A stretch of DNA of 64,000 nucleotides, taken from contig CM026423.1 of the NCBI GenBank assembly GCA_014871385.1, forward strand, positions 5,928,967 to 5,992,966, written 5' to 3'. The notes below the pieces were generated by a model that was given only the letters and a program-made list of their open reading frames with translations, was not told the origin of the DNA and did no database searches. Below are positions 40,811-55,800 of this stretch, piece after piece (the first letter of the stretch is position 1; each line of letters begins with the position of its first letter). The DNA comes from Ceratodon purpureus (taxonomy: Eukaryota; Streptophyta; Bryopsida; Pseudoditrichales; Ditrichaceae). The translations under genes and the position numbers were made by a program.

Positions 40811-43800
40811 TCAACCGCTGACTTCTCCAAACCCCCAGCTTCTCCCTGTATACACAATTGACTCATCATCACAGGGGTAGAGGAAAGCAACGGCCTGCGT
40901 CAACGCCTCCAAACGGGATCTACTGACCAGTTCAGATCGTAGGGGAACCCTCCGACACCGTGTACGACCAGAATATACCTGCAACTCAACCGAATACAAA
41001 GGGCAGTCTACATGTAAAATGATGGTCAATTCAGTGTTCAAATCGCCCTCTAAGGTGTGCGAAAAAAGACGAGGGTGACCACTTACCTGTGTTGCCTCAG
41101 AGGCAACTCTTTTTTTGGAGTTTGCGGATTCGTCCTTATTTTGCGGTCGCTTGGATTGCGCCTTCTTTTCCGGGGGCGGGGACTTCAGCTTCTTTGAGGC
41201 CGCCCGTGTTGAAACTCGAAACTGGTCTGGAATTGCGGGGGGAGGGTCTTCACCAGCAGCCCCCACTGCCGCTACTATCCCTTTGACGGCGCCCACTGCC
41301 CGCACTACCGGTGCAACCCCATCACTGGGTGCACGCCTGAGGTCTGTCGCGGGCCACCGAATGAAGTACCCGATGGCCTGATTCATGGTCACTACGTCTT
41401 CATCTTCTAGTGGGCATTGGAGGTCGTGGTCGTCCTTGATGCTTGTAGTCACCTGCACGGAGAACTCGTCATCGTCTATTCTCTGGCAGTGGATCGACTC
41501 TCCTGGCATTCCGTGCAGCACTCCACAGCCAACCAATGTGGTGAAGGCGTCGTCATAGGCGCTACTCAACAACTCCACCGCCATTCCTTTGGTGAATGTC
41601 CTCTGAAACGCCAACAATGAACATACGAGAACACGGGTTTAGGGTTAACTTTCACGAATGGTTACGTTTTAGTAACGTCACTGGAGACAAGAGCGTATGT
41701 CATTAGAAACGCAAATTGAAGTCATTACATACGCGATTTTACGTCACCCTAAACACAAATACATGTCATGTCTAACGCAAATGTCTGTCAAAGAAGACGT
41801 GCTGAAGGGAGTGATTCACAGGGAAATGTAACTTCTAACTTAGTTACGACAGAGTTAATATGGAAAAAAAAGCGTGATCTACGTAGTCATCTACAACGTC
41901 AGGTGCCTACGTCATCTGGAGCCGGCTTCTCGGTGGATAGGGTGGCAATCGCAGAGACAACGTCCTGCTCGTCTGACTGAGGTGAGGAGACCTTGTCCTC
42001 CACAGGTGCAGAAACACCGGAAGTGATGTCGTGTGGAACTGGAGCTGGAGAATGTTCGTCGTCGTCTGTCTCCGACTCCGAAGCCTCCACATCCTGTTCT
42101 GGGCCCCTCTCTTCCGTGGTGGCACCTTCCTCGCGCCCATCGTGCACCATATCCTCGGCTGCATCCGCTTCCTCGATCGTCCCCGTTGTCGTGAGAGCCC
42201 CCTCATCCTGTGTTGCCTGAATACAATCTGAAATGACATCCATCTTCCTCTCTGCTTTCTCCTCCGAAGTCACCATAGGTTTGGGGTCGGCAGCATCGTC
42301 CCTTGGTATGATGTCATCCTGGGACCGCAACGGCATTGGGGGAGTCTTCGAAGAGGTTGGAGGCGCCACGACTTCCTCTACTGTGTTGCTGCTGGTCCGT
42401 TTAGGCCGGGGTCTTGCTCCAGATTTCCCCTTCTTCGACTTCTGTTTGGGCGGCACGGTCTCCACGACTCGTGGAGTAGACACCCTCGTGATGTTGGCGT
42501 ATAACTCTGTCATCATGTCCTCGATCCTCTTCAGCCTGGAGTCCTGGGCCGCACATAGAGCTTCAAGCTTTTCCATCCTCGTATCCTGAGCACCTGCAAG
42601 CTTCTGCTTCCTTGCAGCGGCGCGTTCTTCCAAGTCTCTCTGTCGCATTGCCTTCACCTCCGCAGCAACTTCCGCTTCTGACGGCTGCCGTCCAAGTCTG
42701 ATACTCTGCCACAGAAGTTTCCCACTTTGTCAACTCTATAACTCCTAGAAAACCGCAACAGTGCTCGGAAATAGTGCGCCACATGTAACATTGAACCGTT
42801 CAAATACGTTTACTAAGACACAAACATGTTACCTCCCGTCTTGGTGAAACGCAAACTCATGTCACTTGAAACGCAAGTGACGTGTCAAAGGAAACATTAT
42901 AAGAAACGCGAAGTACCGTCACTAGTAACACCCACATAAATGTAACTTCAATAACTACCGTCAGGAGAAATGCAATGTGAGGGTAGATAACGTAGAATTT
43001 TTGTTACTCGAAAGCAGAACTTCACTAGAAACGAAGACAGAGCAGCGAATGAACACTTACCAGCTAGGATAGGCGTGCAAGGGAGGTTAGTACTCAGAGA
43101 GAAGGCCGGAAAACAGCCCAGGATTTCAACATAACACGCATTCACATACTTCTACCTAGAACCGTGAACGTGGAGTCAGAATAGAATTCAGACTGGACAT
43201 TGGACTAGAATGCTACAGCGGAATATGCGACCTCAAAAAACTTACAAGCATTTGGAAAACAGAACTCACTCATGCAAACAGTTAAAGAGGGTCTCGGCTT
43301 TGAGAAAACAGTGGTCGCGTCACAATAATCATAATGTTGTGTCACAAAAAACAAAGACACACGTCATGCACAAAAAAAACGGACAAACATTAAAAATAAA
43401 ATCTCAGAAGGCTACCAAAGAGTTGAAGAGGGTCTCGGCTTCGAGAAAACAGTAGTCACGTCACACTAAGCATAATATTATGTCACAGAAAACAGAGACA
43501 CACGTCATGCTCAACATAAACTTACAAACATTAGAATCAAAATAAAATTCAGAAGGCTACCAAACAGTTAAATACGGTCTGGGCTTCGAGAAAACAATGG
43601 TCACGTCGCATTAAACATAATGTTATGTCACAGAGAACAAAGACACCCGTCATGCACAACAAAAACTTACAAACATTTAAAAAAATAAAATTCATAAGGC
43701 TACCAAACAGTTGAACAGGGTCTGGGCTTCGAGAAAACAGTGGTCACGTCAAAATAAGCATAATGTTATGTCACAGAGAACAAAGACACACGTCACGCTC

Positions 43801-46800
43801 AACAAAAACTTACAAACATTAGAATCAAAATAAAACTCAGAAGCGACCAAACAGTTAAATACGGTCTCGGCTTCGAGAGAACAATGGTCACGTCACATTA
43901 AACATAATGTTATGTCACAGAAAACAAAGACAACCGTCATGAACAACAAAAACTTACAAACAGAAGGCTACCAAACAGTTAAAGAGGGTCTCGGCTTTGA
44001 GATAACAGTGGATACGTCATGATAAACAGAATGATATGTCACAGAAAACAAAGACACACGTCACGCTCAACAGAAACTTACAAACATTAGAAAATAAGAA
44101 AATCAAAACGCAACCAAACAGTTGAAGAGGGTCTCGGCTTCGAGAAAACAGTGGTCACGTCACATTAAGCATAATGTTTTGTCACAAAAAAAATAGACAC
44201 ACGTAATGCTCAACAGAAACTTACAAACAGTAGAACCCAAAAAAAATCAGAAGGCTACCCAACAGTTACAGAGGGTCTCGGCTTTGAGAAAACAGTAGCC
44301 ACGTCCCATTAAACGTAATTTTATGTCACAAAAAACAAAGACACACGTCATGCTGAACATAAACTTACAAACATTAGAGAAAAAGAAACTGAGGAGGCTA
44401 CCAAACAGTTGGAGAAAAAGAAACTTAGAAGGGTACCAAACATTAGAGAAAAGGAAACTCAGAAGGCTACCAAACAATTGAAGAGGGTCTCGGCTTTGAG
44501 AAAATAATGGTCACGTCACAATAAACATAATGTTATGTCACAAAGAACAAAAACACAAGTCATGCCCATCAAAAACTTACAAACATTAGAGAAAATAAAA
44601 AATCAGAAGGCTACCAAACAGTTGAAGAGGGTCTCGGCTTTCAGAAAACAGTACTGACGTCACACTAAGCATATAGTTATGCCACAGAAAACAAAGACAC
44701 ACGTCATGGTCAACAAAAACTCACAAACATTAGAACCCAAAAAAAACTCAGAAGGCTACCAAACAGTTGAAGACGGTCTCGGCTTTGAGAAAACAGTAGT
44801 CACGTCACATTAAACATAGTGCTATGTCACAAAAAAGAAAGACACACCTCATGCGCAACAAAGACTTACAAACATTAGAGAAAGAAAAAACTCTGAAGGC
44901 TACCAAACAGTTGAAGAGGGTCTCGGCTTCGAGAAAACAGTAGTCACGTTACACTACGCATAAACGTAGGTCAATGGAACCAAAGACACACGTCAGGCAG
45001 AACAGAAACTTACAAACATTAAAAATAAAAAACACATTGGGCTACCAAACAGTTGAACAGGGTCTCGGCTTTGAGAAAACAGTAGTCACGTCACATTAAA
45101 CATACTGTTATGTCACAAAAAACAAAGACACACGTCATGCTCAACATAAACTTACAAACATTAGAGAAAAAGAAACTGAGAAGGCTACGAAACAGTTCAA
45201 GAGGGTCTCGGCTTCGAGAAAACAGTAGTCACGTTACACTAAGCATAAACGTAGGTCAATGGAAACAAAGACACACGTCATGCAGAACAGAAACTTACAA
45301 ACATTAACTCCTAAAAAACACATTGGGCTACCAAACAGTTGAACAGGGTCTCGGCTTTGAGAAAACAGTAGTCACGTTACACTAAGCATAAACGTAGGTC
45401 AATGGAAACAAAGACACACGTCATGCACATCAAGAACTTACAAACATCAGAGAAAAAGAAAACTAAGAAGGCTACCAAACAATTGAAGAGGGTCTCGGCT
45501 TTGAGAAAACAGTAGCCACGTCACATTAAACATAATTTTATGTCACAAAAAACAAAGACACACGTCATGCTGAACATAAACTTACAAACCTTAGAAATAA
45601 AAAACACATTGGGCTACCAAACAGTTGAAGAGGGTCTCGGCTTTGAGTAAACAGTAGTCACGTTACACTAAGCATAAACGGAGGTCAATGGAAACAAAGA
45701 CACACGTCATGCAGAACAGAAACTAACAAACATTAGAAATAAAAAACACATTGGGCTACCAAACAGTTGAGGAGGGTCTCGGCTTCGAGAAAACAGTAGT
45801 CACATTACACTAAGCATAAACGTAGGTCAATGGAAATAAAGACACACGTCATGCACATCAAGAACTTACAAACATCAGAGAAGAAGAAAACTAAGAAGGC
45901 TACCAAACAATTGAAGAGGGTCTCGGCTTTGAGAAAACAGTAGCCACGTCACATTAAACATAATTTTATGTCACAAAAAACAAAGACACAGGTCATGCTG
46001 AACATAAACTTACAAACCTTAGAAATACAAAACACATTGGGCTACCAAACAGTTGAAGAGGGTCTCGGCTTTGAGTAAACAGTAGTCACGTTACACTAAG
46101 CATAAACGGAGGTCAATGGAAACAAAGACACACGTCATGCAGGTAGGAAACTAACAAACATTAGAAATAAAAAACACATTGGGCTACCAAACAGTTGAGG
46201 AGGGTCTCGGCTTCGAGAAAACAGTAGTCACATTACACTAAGCATGAACGGAGGTGAATGGAAACAAAGACACACGTCATGCAGGTAGGAAACTTACAAA
46301 CATTAGAAATAAAAAACACATTGGGCTACCAAACAGTTGAAGAGGGTCTCGGCTTTGAGAAAACAGTAGTCACGTCACACTAAGCATATAGTTATGTCAC
46401 AGAAAACAAAGACACACGTCATGCTCAACAAAAGCTTACAAACATTAGAAGCAAAAAAAAAACTCAGAAGGCTCAACAAAAACTTACAAACATTAGAAAG
46501 GAAAAAACGCAGAAGGCTACGAAACAGTTATAGAGGGTTTCGGCTTTGAGAAAACAGTGGTCACGTCAAGTTAAACATAAAATTATGACACTGGAAACAA
46601 AGACACGCGTCATGCTCAACATAAACGTCACTGAAAACGCCGTGTCAGTAAAAGAGAACGCAAAATGGTGTCACTAGAAACACAATATAACTAGAAACGC
46701 TGTGTGAGCTGACTTTTTTTGAGAAAAGTCCCTTTTCAGTAAAAACAGTGTAAATAGGACCAAGTTACCATGTCAATTTGAAATCCATGTAGATAGTGGC

Positions 46801-49800
46801 TGTAGAAATCTGGTTGAGAGTCAAATGGACATAGTGTAGAATTCAGGGGACATGGCCCTACCTAGAGACACGACTTGTCAAATTGACTCTACGTACAGGC
46901 ACACCCTTTAGAAATTAAGGCATAACTAGGAATTAAGGAAGAAGAAAGAATTACTTCACCACACCACACAACACTGTGTGAGTGATAGTCACATTATGTA
47001 AAAAATATAAAAATAGAATTCCATTGTCTAATTGATTGTCAACTTGACTCTGAGTAGCTCACTGTTTAATTGATTCACAGATGCTCTTTGTCAAATTGAA
47101 CTATAGCTTTGATGCACAGTGTATTACTCTGTAGAATTAGAGAATCAGAATGGAAAACTGGAGCAGATTGGCCACTGTCTAATTGACAATTGAATTCAGA
47201 TTAGTTGATGCATAATGTCTAGTTATCACTGGTCAAATGGACAAGATGGTGGTTCGGTATGCATCCATGGGCATGCATACATTGTCAACTTGACTTGCAT
47301 GGACCATGTCTAATTGACTCAGTGGAGAATTGGTGAGAGTTACAGTGAATGTGGTGACTCACACTGGATACTGTCTAATTGAAATGGATACTGTCTAATT
47401 GAAATCGAAGATATTGATGGAGCAAAGTGAACAGTGGATGAGATTGTCTATTTGAACTCAGAACGAAGGAAGAGTTACTGAGTGAATAGAAAATAGAAAT
47501 TATGGAAAATAAACACAACAGTTTGTCCAATTGACATTGCATTGTTGTGAATGGGAATTATGGAGAATGAGAGTTCCATGTGAGTACTGGAACAGTGAAG
47601 TGAGTATTACTTGATAGTCTTTTAAATTAGATTGGCCATCTGAAATAGAAGACTGAGAATGACTTAGAGTTTATGGAAGCCAGATTGAGTACATTGATGG
47701 ATAAAAGTGGCAATTAATTATTAAGGAGTGATCAGCCTTAGTGATTATTAGTTCTCATTATAATAAAACTTGAATGTATTCAACTGAGCAATAGTACAGT
47801 CATTGTAGTTGAGTAATACAATTGAGAAGCATAGTTGTGATGAATGGTAGAGTTGGAGTATGATTGAATGTGAATGAGTAGACAGTGATTACATGTCTAT
47901 TTGAAATGCGCTGGATGGGAGGAAAAAGATGAAGACAAGCAAGGAGTTGCTTGAGATAAGTTAATCTATCATAACATATCCCAAAGCATCATTCATAGGC
48001 ATAAATAGGTTGAACATTAGATTCTAACCTAGTAATGAATGAACTTGCATATGCATAATAAATGCATTGTCTAATTGAACTTGGAAGGGAGTGATGGCAA
48101 TAAACCGAGAGATGGTACTTGTCAATTTGAACTCCCATTACCCTTGAACCAATTGAGAGTATGGGTTACTTGGGTTTTATGTGACTTGGGGTAATTAAGA
48201 CATTAGAGTTATAAAGTGATTCTTTTAAGGAAATACTTTGCATTCTATACATTCTTTACTTACTACAGTGACCTTTAGTTACGTTAAAAGCTAAACGAAA
48301 AGACCTATTCCCATGACTTACCACTATTTGTAAATTTCACCAATTACATTTTGGCGCCGCTGCCGGGGAATAGGTTCCGGTTAAGCGGTAGCTAAAAGTG
48401 TAGATAAAGTAAAGAATAGAAGACTCTTTGTGCTTTAAGCTAGAAGATACCTCGTGTTTCTTTAAGAATTTAAAATTTCAACTTCTTCTTAAGAAAAACT
48501 TCTTGAGCAAGTGGTTGTGAATTCTTTTAAGGACAAAGAGGAAATCTTTATAATTAGCTTTAACCTTTAAAGGAATCCTTTAAGTGAAGAAAGGGTCATA
48601 GTAAAAGTAAAACATAGATTAAGTATCGAATTAACTCAGAGAAGTGTATGGTAACAAAGTATTGTACTATACCATGGGTTAATAAAAGAACCTTTAGACT
48701 TTTGAAATGTCTTAAGATGTGAGTTTATGAATTCTCTTAAAGGTTGATTGAGTGATAGTAATTAATCTTTCTGAGATTGTGAGTAAGAGGTAGAAGATCG
48801 TAATTAGAAGATTGCGATATAGGTTTAGAGTATATGAGTTTTGATTGATGACGATCAATAGTAAATAATGTATCCATTTCCATGGGAAGTCCAACAAAAG
48901 GATATTAATCAATTCTTTGAGGGACCTTTCCTATTTGCTGCACTTTACCGAGTTTATAGGGGAGCATATTTTGGGCAAGGTTTTCAAATTTGTGGTACAC
49001 ACTCTAAATTTGATTCAAACCTTCAGAATAAATTTGACCAACTACCCATTGATATCAAAAGAATAATATTAGCAAAAATTTGGGATAATGGAACAAGGTT
49101 TAATGCTTTGATAGTTTTCAAGGGAGAATTATTTTTACAAAGCAATTTACATTTTCTATTTGCCCAATATGGGAGATTGAAAAATTTAACTTCACCTATA
49201 ATCTCTAAAGGTTGTGGAGCATGGAATGGATACAAATTAGATACCAAAACTTATATCTTTAAATACGGACCTCAGAAACTAGATAGTCAAGTCTTAATTC
49301 CAGATTTTCTATCTAGAGAATCTGATAAACCAATTTCAATTGCGTTTGGATTATTATGTCTTTAAAGACATGACAATCGAGAGTGAAACAATTATCGAAC
49401 AATTAGTCAGATTAAGACGATTGTTGATAATTTATGAGGGTATACAAAGAAACGAAGAAGCATTGATTCACCTTTTAGCTAAAGAGATAGATCAAATTAG
49501 CAAGGAAGGTGAATCAAATTCTGAGCAGAACTTCTTAATAGAAAGGTTGATTAGTGAACATAATTATCCTAGGAATTTTCAAGAGGAAGAGGTTGATGAG
49601 ATATTTGAAGTAGAACCTTTCACCTTGAATACTTGGATAATATTTTGGTTTGATACCAATAAGAGTTAGTCTTTATTCTAATTGAATGGAATAAAGAAAA
49701 TGGTAAAAGTAGAGGAGGAAAGGTTAAGGGAATTAGCCAAACTTGGGCGACAAAACTACTATAGACAATTCAGAGCACCTGTAAAACAAAACAAGATTGG

Positions 49801-52800
49801 GAGAAACCGTTTGAAGTTTATGTAGATGCATCAAATTATGCTATTGGAAGTGTTCTCAGTCAAAAGGACGCAAAAGGTCATGATCGACCTATATATTTTT
49901 CTAGTAGACAATTAAGTGCTGCTGAGAAAAATTACTCTGTAACGGAGAGAGAAGGGTTAGGAATGATATATTCAGTTCAAAAATATAGACATTATTTATT
50001 AGGTTATAAGTTCACTTTTCATGTAGATCATGATGCACTTAAATATATGGTTAATAAACCACAATTGAGTGGGAGAATAGCTAGATGGGTATTGTTACTT
50101 CAAGAATTTGATTTTACGGTTAATGTAAGGCCTGGCAAAAAACATGCCAATGCTGATTTCTTATCACGGATTAGTAAGGAAGTGAATCCAGAATCCATAG
50201 ATGATAGTTTTCCAGATGCGCATATTTTTCAAGTGGATATCATTCTAGCAGAATATGCTGATGTTATTCATTACTTGAGTACCAATACCTTCCCTCGAGA
50301 TTATACAGATAAACAAAAACAAAAATTAATATTTAAATCTCAACCATATACATTAATTGCAAAAGTTCTATATAAAAGGGGTAAAGACGGACTTTTACGG
50401 AGATGTATTAATCCAAGTGAGGTACCATTAATTCTTAAAGGTTGTCATGACGCTGCATGTGGCGGTCATTTTGCCGGAATGGTAACTGCACATAAAGCGT
50501 TACAATCCGGATATTGGTGGCCAACACTCTTTGGGGATGCACATAGATATACCAAAAAATGTGATCCATGCCAAAGAGTGGGAAAACCTACACCTTCAAA
50601 GGCAATGCCTTTAAATCCAATTTTAGCTCAAACGCCGTTTGAGAAATGGGGAATTGATTTTGTAGGACCTATAAAACCACCTAGTAGACATGGTCGAAAT
50701 AGATACATATTAATTGCAACTGAATATGTAACTAAATGGGCAGAAGCTCAACCTACGAAAACCGATGATGCTAAAACTGTTGCCAAATTTTTATATGAAA
50801 ATATTATTACAAGATTTGGATGTCCAAAAGAATTAGTAAGTGATCGGGGAACTCATTTTCTTAATGAAATAATTGAACAACTAACTGAAAAATATTCAAT
50901 TGAACATAGAAAATCTACACCGTATCATCCTCGTGCTAATGGTCAGACAGAGAAAACAAACGGTATATTATGTCGGATAATTACTAAAACTGTACAGGGT
51001 TCAAATACAGATTGGGACGCAAGAGTACCAGATGCATTATGGGCTTATCGATGTGCATTTAAAGTATCTACAAAATTTACTCCATTTCAATTAGTTTATG
51101 GTCAAGAAGCTATCTTACCAATTGAAATGGAACTCCCGTCTTTAAGAATTGCATTAGATGAACGATTAGGAGATGAAGAATCTTTAAGACATAGACTTTA
51201 TATGCTCGAAAAATTAGATGAAACGAGAGCCCAAGCATATCTTAATAATGAAGCTATTCAAAAACATCGTAAAACATATTATGATAGCAAATTGGGACCC
51301 AAAGTTTTGAATCCTAATGATTTAGTATTATTATATGATAGCCGATTTCAAAAATTTCCAGAAAAATTTAGAATGCGTTGGTTTGGACCATATCGGGTAT
51401 TAAAATCGTATCCCAATGGTTCAGTTGAACTTCAAGATTTTGCAGGAAAAATTCATGCCACAAGATATAATGGTTTTCGTTTGAAACCATACATAACTTG
51501 AGGACAAGTTCTAGATTTAAGAGAGGGGCAGTAAGGGTAAAAAATTTAAAAATTCTAAACTGTCCTACCTAAGTACTAGAAACTGTGAAATTTTGAAGAA
51601 ATTAAAAAACCAGGGATCTAAAAAATTAAGTTACAAAAAGCAAAAGTTCAACAAATTTAAATTCTGAACTTGAGAATTTTTCGAAGCAAATGGAAATTAC
51701 TAATTGACAAGTAGACACTAACTAAAATGATGAGTAAGTAGTAATTATCAGAAAAATACAATTAGTAAGTAAAAGACGGCTGATATGATTACTGGGAATG
51801 GGGGCTGGGAACATCATTACCACGTAGCATGGAAATGAGTGCCAAGATCCCACTAACTGTCAAATAGACAAAAGAGACTGGTCGAGTCGAGTAGACCACA
51901 TCATCTCCTCCAAAACTGAAACAGGAAACCTCAAACAACACGCATTCTTGAGAAACACAGAGTGCGAGGGAGTGAGGAAACGGAGGTCAAGTAGACAGAG
52001 TGTTACGCTCTGAGCGATCAGGGTTAGGAGTGGAGAGAGATAGTTGTCAAGTGGACTGAGGTTTCTTACTTGTGAGGAGATCAGAACGAGACGAAGCGAG
52101 ATACCGAGAGGACTGAGAGAAAAAGCACTTTAAGTCGAGGGTCGCATTGTTGCATTTTGTGTAACCAAGCTGTGAGAAATACTGAGCGATCCGAGAAAGA
52201 GAAAGGAGTGAACTGGAAGACCACATTGCTGCAGCAAGTGTGTGCGAGAAGATTGAGTAATCGAAGGGGGAGCAAAGGGTGTTTCAGGTTGCATACTGAG
52301 GGTGAGTTGTGTTGTTGTTGATTTCGCATACTGTTTTGTCAATTGGACAACCTGATTAGCTTTGGACAGTTGCAGATATCTTAGGTTAAGTGGACACGAT
52401 GTTGTTGAAAGGAGTGTTGCGATGATCTCGATGTTAGAGTAAGTTGGATATGATACCTTAGGTCAACTGGACCTAGAGTTTCTGATCATTGTGAGTATGT
52501 CAATTGGAAACAGTGCGACAGAAGGGGAAGACGAAGCATTGCATCTTGAGAGGCATATCTCTCGTAGTCAAGTTGACACATACATTCGGGTGAGTTTCAT
52601 TGCATCCATTCTGATTGTGTCAAGTTGATTGCATGTTGTTTTCGCATCTTCTTCTTGCATGTCCAATTGAACTGTTACTTGTGAAGAATGGTGACTGTCC
52701 AGTAGACAAAGATGTTAGGAGACACAAGACACAACTTGCCGAGAGAAAGAAAGGATAAAAGATCAAAGGAACGAAACTGAAACTTGGTGCTGTGATGCAT

Positions 52801-55800
52801 GATGATAGTAATGTAGGAAAATATCACAAACTGATTGCCGAGAGAAAGGAAGGAGAAAAACAGAAAGAATGAAGCTTAATATTTTCAATGGAATATGATT
52901 GTGAAGTAGAAAATTAGGGATAGAAGTGATTGCCGAGTGGAAGAAGTGTTTTATAGTTTTAAAGTAAGGAAATAACAAAGATAAAATTCCCGAGAGTTCA
53001 AGTAGACAGTGCCGAGAGTTTCAGGGAGAGTCAATGCCGAGAAAAATTTCAATTAGACAAAGTAAGAATTGAAGCAAACTAACTGCCGAGTGTGTAGTCT
53101 AATAGACAGAAACAAGGAACCATGGTAAACGAAGGTCAAGTTGACAGAGAAGGCAGAGGAACTGATCAAGGGAGGCCACAACCCGAAGTTGAAGGATCGG
53201 TCAAATTGACAAGGCCAATTGCTCGGCCTAAGGTGAAGGCAATGAAGAACAAGAAGTCGAAGAAGACTGTGCTTGCGGATGCAATGCAACAGGACTTGTC
53301 AAGTGGACCAAGACGTCAAATTGAACACTTGGAGTTGAAGAAGATTGACCGGGAGGCATGGCCGCAGTTTGAAGCCAACCGGGAGAACTTTGTGAAGGCA
53401 GGACTTTGGGACTTCGTGATGGTTGTCTTCGAGGATCAGGATGATGGGAGGATCAATCAATTCCTGACTTCTTCGGAGTATGGATCCAGAGGGATGGCCG
53501 TGGTGGATGGAAGAAGCGTACCTTTCAACTCGACAGCCATCTCCAAGATGTTGAAGCTGCATCAAGGAGACAACTTGTTGATGGAAGAGGTGGGCGGTAT
53601 TTCAGAGGACGATTTGACCAACGTCTTTGACAGAGCTGCCAAGACACAGAGTGGCTATAAATTGGTGAATGCGAAAGAGACGTGGAAGGAGTGGCTACTT
53701 TTCTTCAATCAGAGGATTATGCTGGCGGAGAAGGGGCCTCTGATCATGTCGAAGGAAGGAGTAGCAGCCGCAATTTACGGGTGGAATGGTGTCAAATTGA
53801 GTTGGGGAAACATTCTATTTGACAACATCAAGGTGGAGATTAGTAAGAAACACACGCGGTATCCAATCACACTCTACAGTGCGATTTACCTCTCAGAGCT
53901 GACCAAGCCATCAAGTCAAGTGGATTCAGGTGTGTCCACTGGACCGGTGAGAGTGCTTCCAGACTTGCTCAATTTGACAAGAGAACCAGAGCCTAGAGCC
54001 TCGACTCCATCATCCTCGAGAGTGAACAAGGTCAAGAAGAGGAGAGTAGAGGATAACTCCTTACCTCAATGTCTATTTGAACTGAACCCGAGGTTGGGAA
54101 GAGGAGCAAGATCAGCCAGTCAAGTAGACAACCGTGAACCTGCAAGGCAACCAGCGTTGCAGCTCACGCAGGCTGAGGTGGCTGCACAGCTCAAGGATGC
54201 ACTGGTGAGAGAAACACAGCTACGGTTGAAGATCAAAGAACTGGAGCGTACGGTGTTCAACTTGACCACTGAGAACAACCTAGCTGTGGAAGACATTCGG
54301 AGGTTGAATACACAGTTGGATAACTTGGCGGAATTGAATGAGGAATTGACGAAACCCACTGTAGCAGACATTGAGATTGACACTGGGAAGTCGTTCCAAG
54401 AGCTGTATAACGATGAGAAGCAGCACCGCATCGAACTTCAACGTCAATTTGACCAACTTAATGATGCCAAGATCGCCATTTCCAAGCTCTGCACCGAGGA
54501 GAGGAATGAGAAGAATAAGCTCAAGGCAGAATTGGAAAGCTTGAAGAAAAATCCGATGGTGAAGGTTGTCAACCCCTCGGATTATGCGACTCTAAAGACC
54601 AATAACAAATTATACCACCGTACTATCGAGATTGGTAAGAAGCAGTTGCAGGAGGCCTGGATGGAGAACAGGGCATTGAGAGGAGAACTTTGGAAGGTCG
54701 ACTTGACATCACCACCAAGTTATTCCCTTTTCCATGCATACGAATTGCAAAGGGATAACTGGTTGGCTATGGTGGGGAAAGACAGGGAATGTCTATTGGA
54801 CAGCGGTGATTTCGATGCGGTATGGGCAGCGTCTAGTAGACACGCTAATCAGCAGAATCTCATCTGTGAGATGATCGCAAGAGGCGATGTCCAGTTGACC
54901 GACCAGAAGAAGTTGTTGCTCCCCATAGGTCACTTGGGAGCTCGAGTGGTGTTATACTACACCACTCTGGAGGAGCAACTCCAGAAGAGACGTCAACTTG
55001 ACATGTCGGTGAAGAGTCACAGACTGGTGAAGATGGGCGATTCGACTAGACAGGTGGTGGATGTTGCGGAGAAGGTGCCAAGTTAGGAGCTCAAGGAGTG
55101 GACAGCAACTTTGGAGGGGCTGCTCAAGGAGTTCGACGACCGTGATAACATCCTTGTCAAGTTGTCATGTGTGCTGGAGAGGGAGACTTATGCTCAAAGG
55201 GGCGAGTTGACCACAGCACACTATGTCTACGGGATGCACAAGGTCAGGCAGCAGATCATGGACACTTTGAGGGAGTTGAAGAAGGATCACCTTTCTATCA
55301 CCAGCCATGATCTTCAAGTCGAGTTGACCTTGCCTCCACCCACATACAAGGCACCGGGGTGGCTGTCTATTCGAACACCGGTTACAGGATCCACCTTAAC
55401 AGTCAAGTACTTGGGGAATTATGCGAGTCTATTTGACAATGAAGCGGTTTTTCCGCTACCCACGTGGACTGCGATTGAGTGGCTGCTGGAGGATTACGGA
55501 CTGTCTCGAAGGGAGGAGCGGTCATGGGATTTGATCTACAAGGAGATAGTAAATGTCAATTGGACCGATGCGGCTCCTGAGGCTGTGAGGACAAATGGAC
55601 ATTTCTGCGACTGTAGAAGAAGATTCAAGTGGGCTCCAGATAGTCTAATTGACTCGGTGGAGTATAATTGGCCTCTAATCCCTGGTCAATTTGACACGGC
55701 ATGGAATTGTGCCATGGCCTATGAGGGCTTCTGGCAGATTCACCACACACACACCGACCCTGTGTGTTTCCGAGCAGCCATATTTTCCAAGTTTTTAGCT

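Noticed and set aside
41993-42589. Plus-strand frames across 42 kb
   Set aside because: Antisense of CACTA exon 3, which has matching splice phases and a recognisable charged helix.
43230-46640. Repeats at regular spacing resembling a CRISPR array
   Set aside because: The whole 143-bp unit repeats without unique spacers, in a plant transposon; it is a tandem satellite.
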